NCBI GenBank assembly: GCA_023255715.1
Contig: JAGDVQ010000005.1
Coordinates: forward strand, 1 to 33,355
Length of the DNA: 33,355 nt
Reading direction: 5' to 3'
DNA from: Thiomonas sp.
Lineage (GTDB): Bacteria > Pseudomonadota > Gammaproteobacteria > Burkholderiales > Burkholderiaceae_C
The translations under genes were made by a program, and so were the position numbers. Numbering within the stretch: position 1 is the stretch's first letter; every line of letters starts with the position of its first letter. Positions 6,652 through 14,923 of this stretch are shown piece after piece. The notes beneath the pieces are model-generated. The model was not told the origin of the DNA, ran no database searches, and saw nothing but the letters and a program-made list of their open reading frames with translations.

Positions 6652-7335
6652 ATGTCCAAGACCCGTACCCTTACCGTTCTGTCCGCTGCTGTTGCCGCCG
6701 TCTCGCTGTCCTTCGGCATCGCCAGCGCACAGACTGCCCTGCAGGCTGCCGGAGACGGCCAGCAATCTGCCACGTCCTCGGCGCGCTCGACCGACCAGCA
6801 CACCAAGCCCGCTGCGCAGACGCGCACGTCCCAATCGGCCACAACCCGTGCCGAAACCCGCACGACCACCCAGAGCCAGACCCGGGCGCCGTCGGCCGAT
6901 GCCACGCTGACCCAATCCGGCTCCGCCAACGCACAATCCCGCACTGAAGCGCAAAACCGCGACACCGTCCAGACCCGCACGACCACCCAGGCGCAATCGG
7001 GTATCGGCGCGCAGGGTCTGGCCATCGGTCAGGGATTCGGCGCACAGACTGGCGCACAGGTGGCCACGCAAGTGCCTTCGGTGCAGACGCCGAACGTGCC
7101 CGCGGTCACGTCACCTGCAGTCACCGTCCCGGTGATCAACGCACCCGCAGTGCATGTGCCCGCAGTGAACACACCGTCGGTCAACGTCCCGTCGGTCGCG
7201 ACGCCTTCGGTCAATGTGCCCAGCGTGGCCACGCCGAGCGTGACCGTGCCGGTGGTCAACACCCCCTCGGTTGCCGTGCCGGTGGTGAATTCCCCGGCCA
7301 TCAACATTCCGAATGTGATGCGTCCGCAGATGTAA
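6652..7335 (+). CDS. Secreted, disordered protein with Pro-Val pentad repeats
   Basis: A 227-residue exported protein I cannot assign to a family. Residues 1-26 are a clear signal peptide (KTRT start, core LSAAVAAVSLSFGI, cleavage ASA/QT). Residues 27-141 are rich in Gln, Thr, Ser, Ala and Arg, without Cys, Trp or Tyr, and contain RTTTQ twice from an 18-bp DNA repeat (6856-6873, 6973-6990). Residues 142-227 are about 16 copies of a five-residue unit P-(S/A/V)-(V/I)-x-x, interrupted once by a three-residue unit. The ATG at 6652 has a good Shine-Dalgarno sequence (AGGAGA); the frame upstream was rejected because the signal peptide starts here. It is divergent from the DUF6502-DUF5666 pair and probably under the twin operators. 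A role at the cell surface or in the envelope is inference. Confidence 0.75.
   Translation: MSKTRTLTVLSAAVAAVSLSFGIASAQTALQAAGDGQQSATSSARSTDQHTKPAAQTRTSQSATTRAETRTTTQSQTRAPSADATLTQSGSANAQSRTEAQNRDTVQTRTTTQAQSGIGAQGLAIGQGFGAQTGAQVATQVPSVQTPNVPAVTSPAVTVPVINAPAVHVPAVNTPSVNVPSVATPSVNVPSVATPSVTVPVVNTPSVAVPVVNSPAINIPNVMRPQM
7075..7332 (+). repeat. Coding pentad-repeat tract (15-bp periodicity)
   Basis: From codon 142 on, proline recurs every fifth codon: PSVQT, PAVTS, PAVTV, PVINA, PAVHV, PAVNT, PSVNV, PSVAT and so on to PNVMR. The third-position bases vary between units, so the peptide period is better conserved than the DNA. Confidence 0.9.
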
Positions 7336-7342
7336 GCCACCG

Positions 7343-7371
7343 GTCCCGGCAACGCCTTGCGCTGTCGGGAC
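7343..7371. terminator. Hairpin between converging genes, possible weak terminator
   Basis: GTCCCGGCA at 7343-7351 pairs with TGTCGGGAC at 7363-7371 with one G-T pair and an 11-base loop. It lies between the converging stop codons at 7335 and 7377. There is no T run on either side, so intrinsic termination would be inefficient. Confidence 0.4.
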
Positions 7372-7376
7372 GGCGG

Positions 7377-8036
7377 TCAACCATGTTGTTCCAGAAAGCT
7401 CCGGAGTTCGCTCACGGAATGCACCAGCCCGACCGGTGACAGGGTTTGCAGCTGGGCAATGTCATGCGCGCCATAGCTCACGCCAATGGCGTCGCACTGC
7501 GCATTGCGCGCCATTTGCAGATCATGCGTGGTGTCCCCCACCATGATGGTGCGCTGCGGGGGACTGGCGAGTTCCGCCATGATTTCCTGCAACATGGCCG
7601 GATGCGGCTTGGAGAAGGTTTCATCAGCGGTGCGCGTGGTGTCGAACAGGCCGCGCAGCTCGGGTCGGTCCATCGCCCGACTCAGGCCGATGCGCGACTT
7701 GCCGGTGGCGACCGCCAGGTTGTAGCCCGCCGATCTGAGTTCATGCAGCAACTCCAGCACACCATCGAACAGTGCCAACTGACCATCGAGCGCGAAGTAA
7801 TGTCTGCGATAGGCTGCAGCCAGTCGCGGGTAATCGGCATGCGGCAAGTCTGGCGCGGCATGGCGCAGCGCGTCGTCCAGTCCGAGGCCGATGACATACG
7901 AGGCCTGTTCACGGCTGGGCACGGCCAGCCCCAGGTCGCCGCAGGCTTGCTGGATGGCACCGGTAATGGCTGCGGTGGAGTCCATCAGCGTGCCGTCCCA
8001 GTCGAACACAATCAGGTCGTAATTCTGGCGGTGCAT
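7377..8036 (-). CDS. HAD-superfamily phosphatase, phosphoglycolate phosphatase-like
   Basis: A 219-residue haloacid-dehalogenase hydrolase. Motif I is D12-W-D14-G-T near the N-terminus (nucleophile and acid/base Asp), motif II is the AVATGKS region, the motif III lysine is in FSKPHP, and motif IV is MVGDTTHDLQMA. The helical cap between about residues 20 and 85 places it with the Gph/PGMB-type subfamily. Substrate not determined; this clade is often annotated as phosphoglycolate phosphatase without proof. It begins 21 bp after the rluC stop and shares its direction, an arrangement common in betaproteobacteria, so the two are probably co-transcribed. Confidence 0.88.
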   Translation of the reverse strand: MHRQNYDLIVFDWDGTLMDSTAAITGAIQQACGDLGLAVPSREQASYVIGLGLDDALRHAAPDLPHADYPRLAAAYRRHYFALDGQLALFDGVLELLHELRSAGYNLAVATGKSRIGLSRAMDRPELRGLFDTTRTADETFSKPHPAMLQEIMAELASPPQRTIMVGDTTHDLQMARNAQCDAIGVSYGAHDIAQLQTLSPVGLVHSVSELRSFLEQHG

Positions 8037-8057
8037 GGTGGGGGCTCGCTGTGTGAG

Positions 8058-9050
8058 TCAGGATGGCGCGCATTGTGCCCGCAATTGATGAAGCCATTGC
8101 ACGCAGTTGTCCGGCAGCGGCGCCCGCAGCTCCAGCCGCACGCCCGTGGCCGGATGCGCAATGGCGAGAGACTCCGCATGGAGGAACATGCGCCTGAAAG
8201 GCGGCACGCCCGGCACTTGCCCGCGTGACAGCAGCGCATTCAGACCCTCATCGCCATATTTGTCGTCGCCCACGATGGGGTGCCCGCTGTGCGCCAGATG
8301 CACCCGGATCTGGTGCGTGCGTCCCGTCAGCAGACGCGCCTGCAGCAAGGTCAATCCGCCCCAATCTCCCAGCCCTTCCAGGGCAAAGCGCTCCTGCGGA
8401 CGGAACTGGGTGCGCGACTCCTGGCCCTGCTGCGCGTCCACCCGCACGCGCCGCTCGCCATTGGCCAGCAGATACTTGTGCAGCGGCGCATCGACCAGAA
8501 CCGCACCACGCGTCCACAACCCCGCGACCAGCGCGAGATAACGCTTGTCGGCATGACGCTCCCGCAGCGCCGCATGCAACGCGGTGAGCGCGCTGCGCTT
8601 CTTGGCGATCAGCAGCAGGCCGGACGTGTCGCGGTCGAGCCGGTGCACCAATTCGAGGAATCTGGCCGTCGGCCGCGCGGCCCGCAGTGCCTCGATCACC
8701 CCGAAACTCACCCCGGAGCCCCCATGCACCGCAACGCCTTCCGGCTTGTTGATCGCCAGCAGGTGGTCGTCCTCGAACACGATGGGAAACTGGACCGATG
8801 GCGCGGCGCGCGGCGCATCCGCCTGCGCCACGCGCACGGGCGGAATGCGCACCTGATCGCTGGACAGGAGTTTCTGATCCGCACTGGCTCGCCCGCCGTT
8901 GACCCGCACCTCCCCCGAGCGCACGATGCGGTAGATCAGGCTGCGCGGCACGCCCTTGAGATGGCGCGCGAGAAAGTTGTCCAGCCGCTGGCCTTCTCCC
9001 GCATCACCGACCTGGAGCAGTCGAACCTGGGGCGAAGGGGCAGTGTGCAT
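8058..9050 (-). CDS. rluC: 23S rRNA pseudouridine synthase, RluC type
   Basis: A 330-residue RluA-family enzyme that converts specific uridines of 23S rRNA (positions 955, 2504 and 2580 in E. coli numbering, by homology) to pseudouridine. An N-terminal S4 RNA-binding domain (QRLDNFLARHLKGVPRSLIYRIVRSGEVRVNG, about residues 20-52) is followed by the catalytic domain: INKPEGVAVHGG, then HRLDRDTSG with catalytic Asp139, and the late motifs GRTHQIRVHLAHSGHPIVGDDKYG. The frame continues upstream to 9212, but the start at 9050 gives the normal N-terminus. This start codon lies on top of a TATAAT of the opposite strand. Divergent from rne, the usual betaproteobacterial neighbour. Confidence 0.93.
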   Translation of the reverse strand: MHTAPSPQVRLLQVGDAGEGQRLDNFLARHLKGVPRSLIYRIVRSGEVRVNGGRASADQKLLSSDQVRIPPVRVAQADAPRAAPSVQFPIVFEDDHLLAINKPEGVAVHGGSGVSFGVIEALRAARPTARFLELVHRLDRDTSGLLLIAKKRSALTALHAALRERHADKRYLALVAGLWTRGAVLVDAPLHKYLLANGERRVRVDAQQGQESRTQFRPQERFALEGLGDWGGLTLLQARLLTGRTHQIRVHLAHSGHPIVGDDKYGDEGLNALLSRGQVPGVPPFRRMFLHAESLAIAHPATGVRLELRAPLPDNCVQWLHQLRAQCAPS

Positions 9051-9055
9051 ATAAT
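9050..9055 (+). promoter_or_regulatory. Candidate -10 element for rne
   Basis: A perfect TATAAT reads rightward at 9050-9055. No good -35 lies at the usual distance (the best-placed hexamer is CTGGGG). If used, transcription begins near 9062 and rne would have a leader of about 710 bases. Confidence 0.45.
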
Positions 9056-9213
9056 CGGACGTGAAGTTGTGGAGTTGGATGAGCAAATTTTGGCAATCTT
9101 TCCGCGGAGTTGCGTGATGCAGCTCGGCGACGTGCCAGGAATGTAGTGGGTGCCGCCTCAATTGCGTCTTGCTGCCTGCCGGGTTTTTCCGGGTTGGCGC
9201 GAGGCCGATCAAA

Positions 9214-9228
9214 CCACTGTGGCAGTGG
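9214..9228. repeat. Perfect inverted repeat in the rluC-rne gap
   Basis: CCACTG / CAGTGG with a three-base spacer. It could be a small hairpin in the rne leader or a protein-binding site for either divergent gene. Confidence 0.45.
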
Positions 9229-9515
9229 CACTCATTCTAGATTCGGCTCCGCACTGCTGATCTTGCCGCCCCGCCCTTTTTGGCTGCGGCAAGGTGAGCA
9301 GACTTCATCGAAATGAGCGTTGGCCCAAAGCCCAAACGATGCTGTTGCGCGCAAGGCATCCCACCCGCGCGACGCCCGATTGGCTTTGCCATCCTGGATC
9401 TGAAACCCTTGAATCGACAATTCGCCTGCGACCGCACCACAGCCCCGACATCGTGCTGGATGCCGTCACCGCGCGCGAAACCTGCTTGTGCTCACCCACC
9501 CCGACACTCCACTCT

Positions 9516-9544
9516 GCATGCGGCGCCCAGTCGTCGCCGCATGC
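9516..9544 (+). promoter_or_regulatory. Strong hairpin in the rne leader (10-bp perfect stem)
   Basis: GCATGCGGCG at 9516-9525 pairs perfectly with CGCCGCATGC at 9535-9544 around a nine-base loop. There is no T run after it, so it is not an intrinsic terminator. Confidence 0.6.
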
Positions 9545-9552
9545 CAAGCCGC

Positions 9553-9585
9553 CTTGCACCCGGGCCAAATGCCCGGCTCCGCAAG
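9553..9585 (+). promoter_or_regulatory. Second hairpin in the rne leader with internal loop
   Basis: An outer stem CTTGC / GCAAG (9553-9557, 9581-9585) and an inner stem CCGGGC / GCCCGG (9560-9565, 9571-9576) are joined by an asymmetric internal loop and closed by the loop CAAAT. It follows the first hairpin after eight bases. Confidence 0.6.
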
Positions 9586-9771
9586 ACGGGCGCTTTCCTC
9601 TGGAGTGTGACGGATGGATCTCCCGGCATGAGCGTCGTCTGATTCTGCCTGCCCTGGCCGCCGCGTTCCAAGCGGCAATCCAGCGCCTCGTTTCAGCTCC
9701 GGTCAACAACGCATGGGGGCGCCCTGGCGCCTGCTTTGTATCGGCCGCAAGACGCGGTCAGGAGCTTTGAC

Positions 9772-12700
9772 ATGAAACGCATGTTGTTCAACGCCACGCA
9801 GTCCGAAGAACTGCGCGTGGCCATCGTCGATGGACAGAAACTTCTCGACATCGATATCGAACAGGCCGGGCGCGAGCAGCGCAAGGGCAATATCTACAAG
9901 GCCGTGGTCACGCGGGTCGAACCCTCGCTCGAAGCCTGCTTCGTCGACTATGGCGAAGAGCGCCACGGCTTCCTGCCGTTCAAGGAAATCTCGCGCCAGT
10001 ATTTCAAGGAAGGCGTGCCGCCCTCGCAGGCCCGCATTCAGGACGTGATCCGCGAGGGTCAGGAAATGCTGGTGCAGGTGGAGAAGGAAGAGCGCGGCAA
10101 CAAGGGTGCGGCGCTGACCACCATCATCTCGCTGGCCGGGCGCTACCTGGTGCTGATGCCCAACAATCCACGTGGCGGTGGCGTGAGCCGCCGCATCGAA
10201 GGCGAAGACCGCCAGGAACTGCGCGAGGCGATGGACCAGCTCCAGCACCCCGAAGGCATGAGCCTGATCGCCCGCACCGCAGGCATCGGCCGCAGCGCCG
10301 AAGAACTGCAGTGGGACCTGAACTACCTGCTCAAGCTGTGGAGCGCCGTGCGGGATGCCTCGGAGACACAGAAGGGCGCCTTCCTGATTTATCAGGAGTC
10401 GTCGCTGGTCATTCGCGCCATCCGCGACTATTTCACCAGCGACATCGGCGAAATCCTGATCGACACCGAAGACGTGTACGAGCAGGCGCGGCAATTCATG
10501 CTGCACGTCATGCCCGACACGGTCGAGCGCGTGAAGCGCTACCGGGACGACCTGCCACTGTTCTCGCGTTTCCAGATCGAGCAGCAGATCGAAACCGCGT
10601 ATTCGCGCACGGTCAACCTGCCGGCTGGTGGCGCCATCGTCATCGACCATACCGAGGCGTTGGTCGCGGTGGACGTCAACTCCGCACGTTCCACCCGAGG
10701 CAGCGCGATTGAAGAGACCGCCCTGCGCACCAATCTCGAAGCCGCGGACGAAGTGGCCCGCCAGATGCGCTTGCGCGATCTGGGCGGCCTGATCGTGGTC
10801 GACTTCATCGACATGGAAGAGCCACGCAACCAGCGCGCGGTCGAAGACCGGCTGCGCGAGGCGATGAAACAGGACCGCGCCCGCGTGCAGGTGAGCAAGA
10901 TTTCCAAGTTCGGCCTGCTCGAACTCTCGCGCCAGCGCCTGCGCCCTGCCCTGTCGGAAGGGGCCTACGTCACCTGCCCGCGCTGCAACGGCACCGGCCA
11001 CATCCGCGACACCGAGTCCAGCGCCCTGCAGATCCTGCGCATCATCCAGGAAGAGGCCATGAAGGAAGGCACGGCCGCGGTGCATGTGCAGGTGCCGGTG
11101 GAAGTCGCCTCGTTCCTGCTGAATGAAAAGCGCGCCGAAATCACCAAGATCGAGCTGCGCCAGCGCCTGTCGGTGCTGCTCATTCCCAACAAGCACCTCG
11201 ACACCCCGAACTACAAGCTCGAACGCCTCAAGCACGACGACCCGCGGCTGGACAATCTGCCCACCAGCTACAAGATGGCCGACGAGGTGGAGGAAAACAC
11301 CGCCATCACCCGCCGCGAAAAGGAGCAACGTCCCCGCCAGGAAGCCCTGGTGCGCGGCATCACGCCGGAAGGCCAGGCGCCCATCGTGCCCACTCCTGCT
11401 GCCGACAAGTCCGCAGCGTCCAGTGCGCCCGCAGTCGGGGCCTCAGGCGCGTCTCCGGCGTCACCCGCTGCCGCGGCGGCAGACAAGCCGGCCGCCCCAG
11501 CAGCCACGGGCGGCTTGTTTGGCTGGGTGAAGCGCCTGTTCTCGGCCGAGCCGACACAAACCACTCCGGCCCAGCCTGAAGCGTCCAAGCCAGCGTCTGC
11601 GCTCACTCCGGCATTGACCAAGAGCGAGGCGGACACCGCCGGGCAGGGCGGGCGCGGCCCGCGCAACGGCGCCAACCAGAACGGCAACCGCCGCCGTGGC
11701 GGACGTGACCGCCAGCGCGAGGGACAGGGCGACGGGCAGCGCGCCGATCGGCAGCGCAGCAGGGATGCGGCAACCGACGACGTCGCCGAAGTCGCCACCG
11801 CAGACGCCTCGGCAAGCCGCAACCGCCCTCCCCGGGTCCAGCAGGCCCAGGGGGAACGCAGCGGACGCGGCGAGCGCAGCAAGCGCGAACGTAGCCCTGA
11901 AGAAACCGCAGCCCGCAAGGAGCGCGCCGAAGCCCTGCCCGCGCAAGACAACATCGGCTCCGAGGACAACCTTGCCGACATGCAGCCACGCACCCAGGCA
12001 GGAAGCCGTTCAGGCAACCGCCGACCGCGCCGCGAAGCTGGCGAGAACGCCGCCCCCGCAGAGACGATCAATGACGGCCTGATTTCAGCTGACGCCGCCG
12101 CGCTGGCCGAGGCCGAGGCCGCGAGCATGCAGGCAGAAGGGGAAACCGGCGAGGCCCAAGCCGAGCGCAAATCGCGCAACCGCCGCGGCCGCGGCCGTCG
12201 CGGCGGGCGCCGTGAAGGCGGCGTCGTGGGCGAAAACGGCGAGATGAGCGCAGACGCCGCCCAGGTCTCGGTCGAAGCCGAGGGCGACGCGCCGACTCAG
12301 GCGCAGGGCCGCAGTTTCGGCTCCCTCGCTGCCCCTGTGGCGCTCGGCACAGTGGCCGCGACGATCTCCGCACCCCCTCCGGCGGACGAGGAAGCGCCGC
12401 TGGTGCTCAAGCTGGCTGAACCGGCAGAAGCCCGCGCAGCGACCGTGCAGGAACACGGCGCTCTGGTTGAGGTGGCCGAATCAGCGCAAGTGCCCGCCCC
12501 CGCACCGACCCACGCACCAGTCCCGACAGCGGTCGCTGCCCCAGCCAGCGACGCCCAGCACGCCGCGTCCGCACCCGCTCCAGCGACCGCGCCGACGCAC
12601 TATGTGCTGCCTGTCGAAACCTTGCAAGCCACGGCGCAAGCCGCGGGCCTGCAGTGGGTGCAGTCGGATGCAGAAGCCATCCGCCGTGTGCAGGAAGCCC

Positions 12701-12843
12701 TTGCCGCGCAGCCTGCGCCCATCCATGTGCCGCGCGAGCGCAAGCCAGCGCCCAAGCTGGATGACGGCCCGCTGATTCTGGTGGAAACCGTGCGCCCCCT
12801 GCCCACCCTGCAATTGCCGGAGAACACGCAGCAAACGCATTGA
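9772..12843 (+). CDS. rne: Ribonuclease E
   Basis: A 1023-residue endoribonuclease that starts mRNA decay and processes rRNA and tRNA precursors, and normally scaffolds the degradosome at the inner membrane. The catalytic half is complete: S1 domain with [23 protein letters not shown], metal-binding Asp301 ([12 protein letters not shown]) and Asp344 (VVDFIDME), and the zinc-link CPRCNGTG with Cys402 and Cys405, two positions from the E. coli numbering. From about residue 530 the chain is a disordered, Ala/Pro/Arg-rich scaffold with Arg-rich tracts ([29 protein letters not shown]) of the RNA-binding type and a short segment [12 protein letters not shown] that could be an amphipathic membrane anchor. 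The ATG at 9772 has an AGGAG ribosome site. It follows the long leader. Confidence 0.97.
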   Translation: MKRMLFNATQSEELRVAIVDGQKLLDIDIEQAGREQRKGNIYKAVVTRVEPSLEACFVDYGEERHGFLPFKEISRQYFKEGVPPSQARIQDVIREGQEMLVQVEKEERGNKGAALTTIISLAGRYLVLMPNNPRGGGVSRRIEGEDRQELREAMDQLQHPEGMSLIARTAGIGRSAEELQWDLNYLLKLWSAVRDASETQKGAFLIYQESSLVIRAIRDYFTSDIGEILIDTEDVYEQARQFMLHVMPDTVERVKRYRDDLPLFSRFQIEQQIETAYSRTVNLPAGGAIVIDHTEALVAVDVNSARSTRGSAIEETALRTNLEAADEVARQMRLRDLGGLIVVDFIDMEEPRNQRAVEDRLREAMKQDRARVQVSKISKFGLLELSRQRLRPALSEGAYVTCPRCNGTGHIRDTESSALQILRIIQEEAMKEGTAAVHVQVPVEVASFLLNEKRAEITKIELRQRLSVLLIPNKHLDTPNYKLERLKHDDPRLDNLPTSYKMADEVEENTAITRREKEQRPRQEALVRGITPEGQAPIVPTPAADKSAASSAPAVGASGASPASPAAAAADKPAAPAATGGLFGWVKRLFSAEPTQTTPAQPEASKPASALTPALTKSEADTAGQGGRGPRNGANQNGNRRRGGRDRQREGQGDGQRADRQRSRDAATDDVAEVATADASASRNRPPRVQQAQGERSGRGERSKRERSPEETAARKERAEALPAQDNIGSEDNLADMQPRTQAGSRSGNRRPRREAGENAAPAETINDGLISADAAALAEAEAASMQAEGETGEAQAERKSRNRRGRGRRGGRREGGVVGENGEMSADAAQVSVEAEGDAPTQAQGRSFGSLAAPVALGTVAATISAPPPADEEAPLVLKLAEPAEARAATVQEHGALVEVAESAQVPAPAPTHAPVPTAVAAPASDAQHAASAPAPATAPTHYVLPVETLQATAQAAGLQWVQSDAEAIRRVQEALAAQPAPIHVPRERKPAPKLDDGPLILVETVRPLPTLQLPENTQQTH

Positions 12844-12870
12844 TGCCGTGATCGCAGGCAGGCGCGGCGC

Positions 12871-13806
12871 TCAATCTGCTTCGTCTGCCTGCTCCGACAA
12901 CAACCCCAGCGCCACATCGGGGTAGCGCAACGCAGCGCGCAATTCGGCTTTCATGCGGGTGTTGTCCAGGCGGCGCGATTCGCCCATGAAGCTCAGCATC
13001 ATCGGGCTCAAGCCTGCTGCCTGTGCCTCGGCGCGCGCCACGCGGGGTGGCCTGGGCAGGCCGTACAGGTCTGCGGCGAGATCGAAGTAATCGCCCATGC
13101 GCAGACTGCTGTCGTCGCAGACGTTGTAGACCCGTCCGGGCGCGGCACGCTCGAGCGCCAGCAGACACAGCCGCGCCAGATCGTCCGCATGGATGTGGTT
13201 GGTGTACACGTCATCGGGCCGTGCCAGAACGGGCAGACCGCGCTCCAGCCGCGCCCTGGGTGAGCGGGACTGTGCATCGTAAATGCCGGGAATGCGCAGC
13301 AGACCGACACGCCAGCGGCGCTCCCGCCCGGCCTTGCGCCAGTGTGTCTCGGCGTCGCAGCGGCGCTGCGCACGCGCGGTCTGCGGCGCGCAGCTGCGGG
13401 TTTCCGCAACCAGCGCCCCACCGCAATCGCCATACACACCGGTCGTACTGGCATAGACCACGCGCAAGGTTTTTTTCGCGAGCCCGGATAAGATGCCTGA
13501 CTGTTTCAGTCTGGAAATCAGATGGCGGCTGCGCAAGTCGAACGCGCCGGAGGTGTCGCCCGGTGGGGCCAGCATCAGCACGCGATCCGGTGCCAGACCA
13601 GCGAGTCGCCACAGGGTTTGCGGCTGATCGAGATTGCCGACGATCGGCACGATTCCTGCAGCACGCAATGCGTCCAGCCGCTGGGGCGACGAGGTCAGCG
13701 CCAGCAGCCGGTAGCGGCCGCGGGCCAGAGCCGCCACCCGCATGCCGATGTCACCGCAGCCCACGATGAGCAGGCGGGGCTGCCGCAGTCTGCTTGTTCC
13801 ATTCAT
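12871..13806 (-). CDS. NAD(P)-binding SDR/epimerase-like protein, YeeZ-type
   Basis: A 311-residue Rossmann-fold protein of the extended short-chain dehydrogenase / NAD-dependent epimerase group. The dinucleotide site is IVGCGDIGMRVA near the N-terminus; YASTTGVYGDCGG follows the central strands, where the classical YxxxK catalytic pair is not intact, as in other YeeZ-like members. RIPGIYD and TNHIHADDLARLCLLAL are further family motifs. The reaction is unknown. ATG 13806 is preferred over TTG 13812; an AAAGG lies seven bases upstream. The gene starts 23 bp from the divergent reductase gene, so promoter elements for each must lie within the other or overlap. It converges on rne. Confidence 0.78.
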   Translation of the reverse strand: MNGTSRLRQPRLLIVGCGDIGMRVAALARGRYRLLALTSSPQRLDALRAAGIVPIVGNLDQPQTLWRLAGLAPDRVLMLAPPGDTSGAFDLRSRHLISRLKQSGILSGLAKKTLRVVYASTTGVYGDCGGALVAETRSCAPQTARAQRRCDAETHWRKAGRERRWRVGLLRIPGIYDAQSRSPRARLERGLPVLARPDDVYTNHIHADDLARLCLLALERAAPGRVYNVCDDSSLRMGDYFDLAADLYGLPRPPRVARAEAQAAGLSPMMLSFMGESRRLDNTRMKAELRAALRYPDVALGLLSEQADEAD

Positions 13807-13829
13807 CTTCAACCTTTGTCATCCGATCC

Positions 13830-14861
13830 ATGAATCATCAAGTCACCGTCCAGCCCAGCGGCCATCAATACACCGTACAGGCTGAAGAAACCCTGCTTGC
13901 CGCCGCCATCCGCCAGTCGGTCGGCTTGCCCTACGGCTGCCAGGACGGCGCCTGCGGCTCCTGCAAATGCAAGCTGTTGCAGGGTGAAATCGCGCTGGGC
14001 CCGCATCAGCTCAAGGCGCTCAGCGAGGCCGAGCGTGCGCAGGGCTTCATTCTCGCCTGCCGCGCCACGGCGCTCAGCGATGTGGTGATCGAAAGTCATG
14101 AAGTGGTCGGCGCGGGCGAGTTCCCCGTGAAAAAAATGCCCGCGCGTGTCAGCAGCATCACGCACCTCGCCCCTGATGTGGTGCGGGTCATGCTGCAGCT
14201 CCCCGCCGCCGATCCGCTGCGCTACCGCGCCGGACAGTACATCCAGTTTCTGCTGCCGGGTGGTGTGCGGCGCAGCTATTCCATGGCCAACGCCCCATCT
14301 GAATCGCCGCAGATCGAGTTGCACCTGCGACACATGCCTGGCGGCAGGTTCACCGACCACGTGTTCAGTGCCATGAAGGAGAAGGAAATCCAGCGCATCG
14401 AGGGGCCGTTCGGCAGCTTTTTCCTGCGCGAAGATCCCGAGCGCAAACCGATGATCTTCCTGGCCTCCGGCACGGGTTTCGCGCCGATCAAGGCCATGCT
14501 CGAACAGATGCAGGCCAATGCCGACACGCGGCCGGTCACGCTGTATTGGGGCGGGCGCAAGCTGCCCGATCTCTACCTGCGCGACTGGGTGGAGCAGCAA
14601 TGCGCCGTCATGCCCAATCTGCGCTTCGTTCCCGTGCTGTCCGAAGCCGATGCAGGCTGGGCGGGCCGCACGGGCTTCGTGCACCAGGCGGTCATGGCCG
14701 ATTGTCCCGATCTCTCGGGCCACGCGGTCTATGCCTGCGGCGCGCCGGTGATGGTGGAGGCTGCACAGCGTGATTTCACGACTCTCTGCAGGCTGCCCGA
14801 GGACGCCTTTTTTGCCGACGCCTTCACCACCGAGGCCGACAAGGCCGGCGCGAAGGCCTGA
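13830..14861 (+). CDS. Ferredoxin-type 2Fe-2S flavin reductase (CDP-6-deoxy-delta-3,4-glucoseen reductase-like)
   Basis: A 343-residue electron-transfer protein with three domains in order. A plant-type 2Fe-2S domain has cluster ligands C37, C42, C45 (CQDGACGSC) and C77. An FAD domain has RSYSMA (flavin contact) at about residues 150-155, and an NAD(P) domain contains ASGTGFAPIKAM. It passes electrons from NAD(P)H through FAD to the cluster and on to a partner. The name CDP-6-deoxy-delta-3,4-glucoseen reductase is the usual database label for this group in Burkholderiales, but no deoxysugar genes are near, so the true acceptor is unknown. The ATG at 13830 lacks a good Shine-Dalgarno sequence. 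A perfect terminator follows. Confidence 0.88.
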   Translation: MNHQVTVQPSGHQYTVQAEETLLAAAIRQSVGLPYGCQDGACGSCKCKLLQGEIALGPHQLKALSEAERAQGFILACRATALSDVVIESHEVVGAGEFPVKKMPARVSSITHLAPDVVRVMLQLPAADPLRYRAGQYIQFLLPGGVRRSYSMANAPSESPQIELHLRHMPGGRFTDHVFSAMKEKEIQRIEGPFGSFFLREDPERKPMIFLASGTGFAPIKAMLEQMQANADTRPVTLYWGGRKLPDLYLRDWVEQQCAVMPNLRFVPVLSEADAGWAGRTGFVHQAVMADCPDLSGHAVYACGAPVMVEAAQRDFTTLCRLPEDAFFADAFTTEADKAGAKA

Positions 14862-14878
14862 GCAAGGTCCTCGCCATG

Positions 14879-14909
14879 AAAAAGGGCCTGCAAGATGCAG
14901 GCCCTTTTT
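14879..14909. terminator. Bidirectional intrinsic terminator
   Basis: A perfect 14-bp stem (AAAAAGGGCCTGCA with TGCAGGCCCTTTTT) around a three-base loop. The A and T runs serve both strands, ending the reductase transcript rightward and the livHMGF transcript leftward. Confidence 0.93.
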
Positions 14910-14923
14910 GACCATCGGATCGC

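Larger units (their letters stand above)
9051..9771 (+). other. Long non-coding stretch, probable rne 5' leader
   Basis: This 721-bp stretch between rluC and rne contains several open frames on both strands, but none has a good ribosome site, a recognisable domain or betaproteobacterial-looking protein composition (they are Arg/Pro/Cys-rich). It holds at least three strong inverted repeats (9214-9228, 9516-9544, 9553-9585). RNase E messages in enteric bacteria have long structured leaders through which the enzyme controls its own level; a similar role here is inference. Confidence 0.55.

Noticed and set aside
9181-9200. CCGGG-TTTTT-CCGGG as a terminator
   Set aside because: The two CCGGG are a direct repeat; only a four-base CCGG stem can form and the T run is in the loop.
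9226-9240. Possible sigma-54 promoter (TGGCAC)
   Set aside because: No TTGC element at the required spacing.
9294-9770. Several open frames on both strands of the rluC-rne gap
   Set aside because: No ribosome sites, Arg/Pro/Cys-rich composition and mutual overlap; better explained as a non-coding leader in GC-rich DNA.
12844-12870. Terminator between rne and the SDR-like gene
   Set aside because: Only 27 bp, with no stable stem or T run that I can see.
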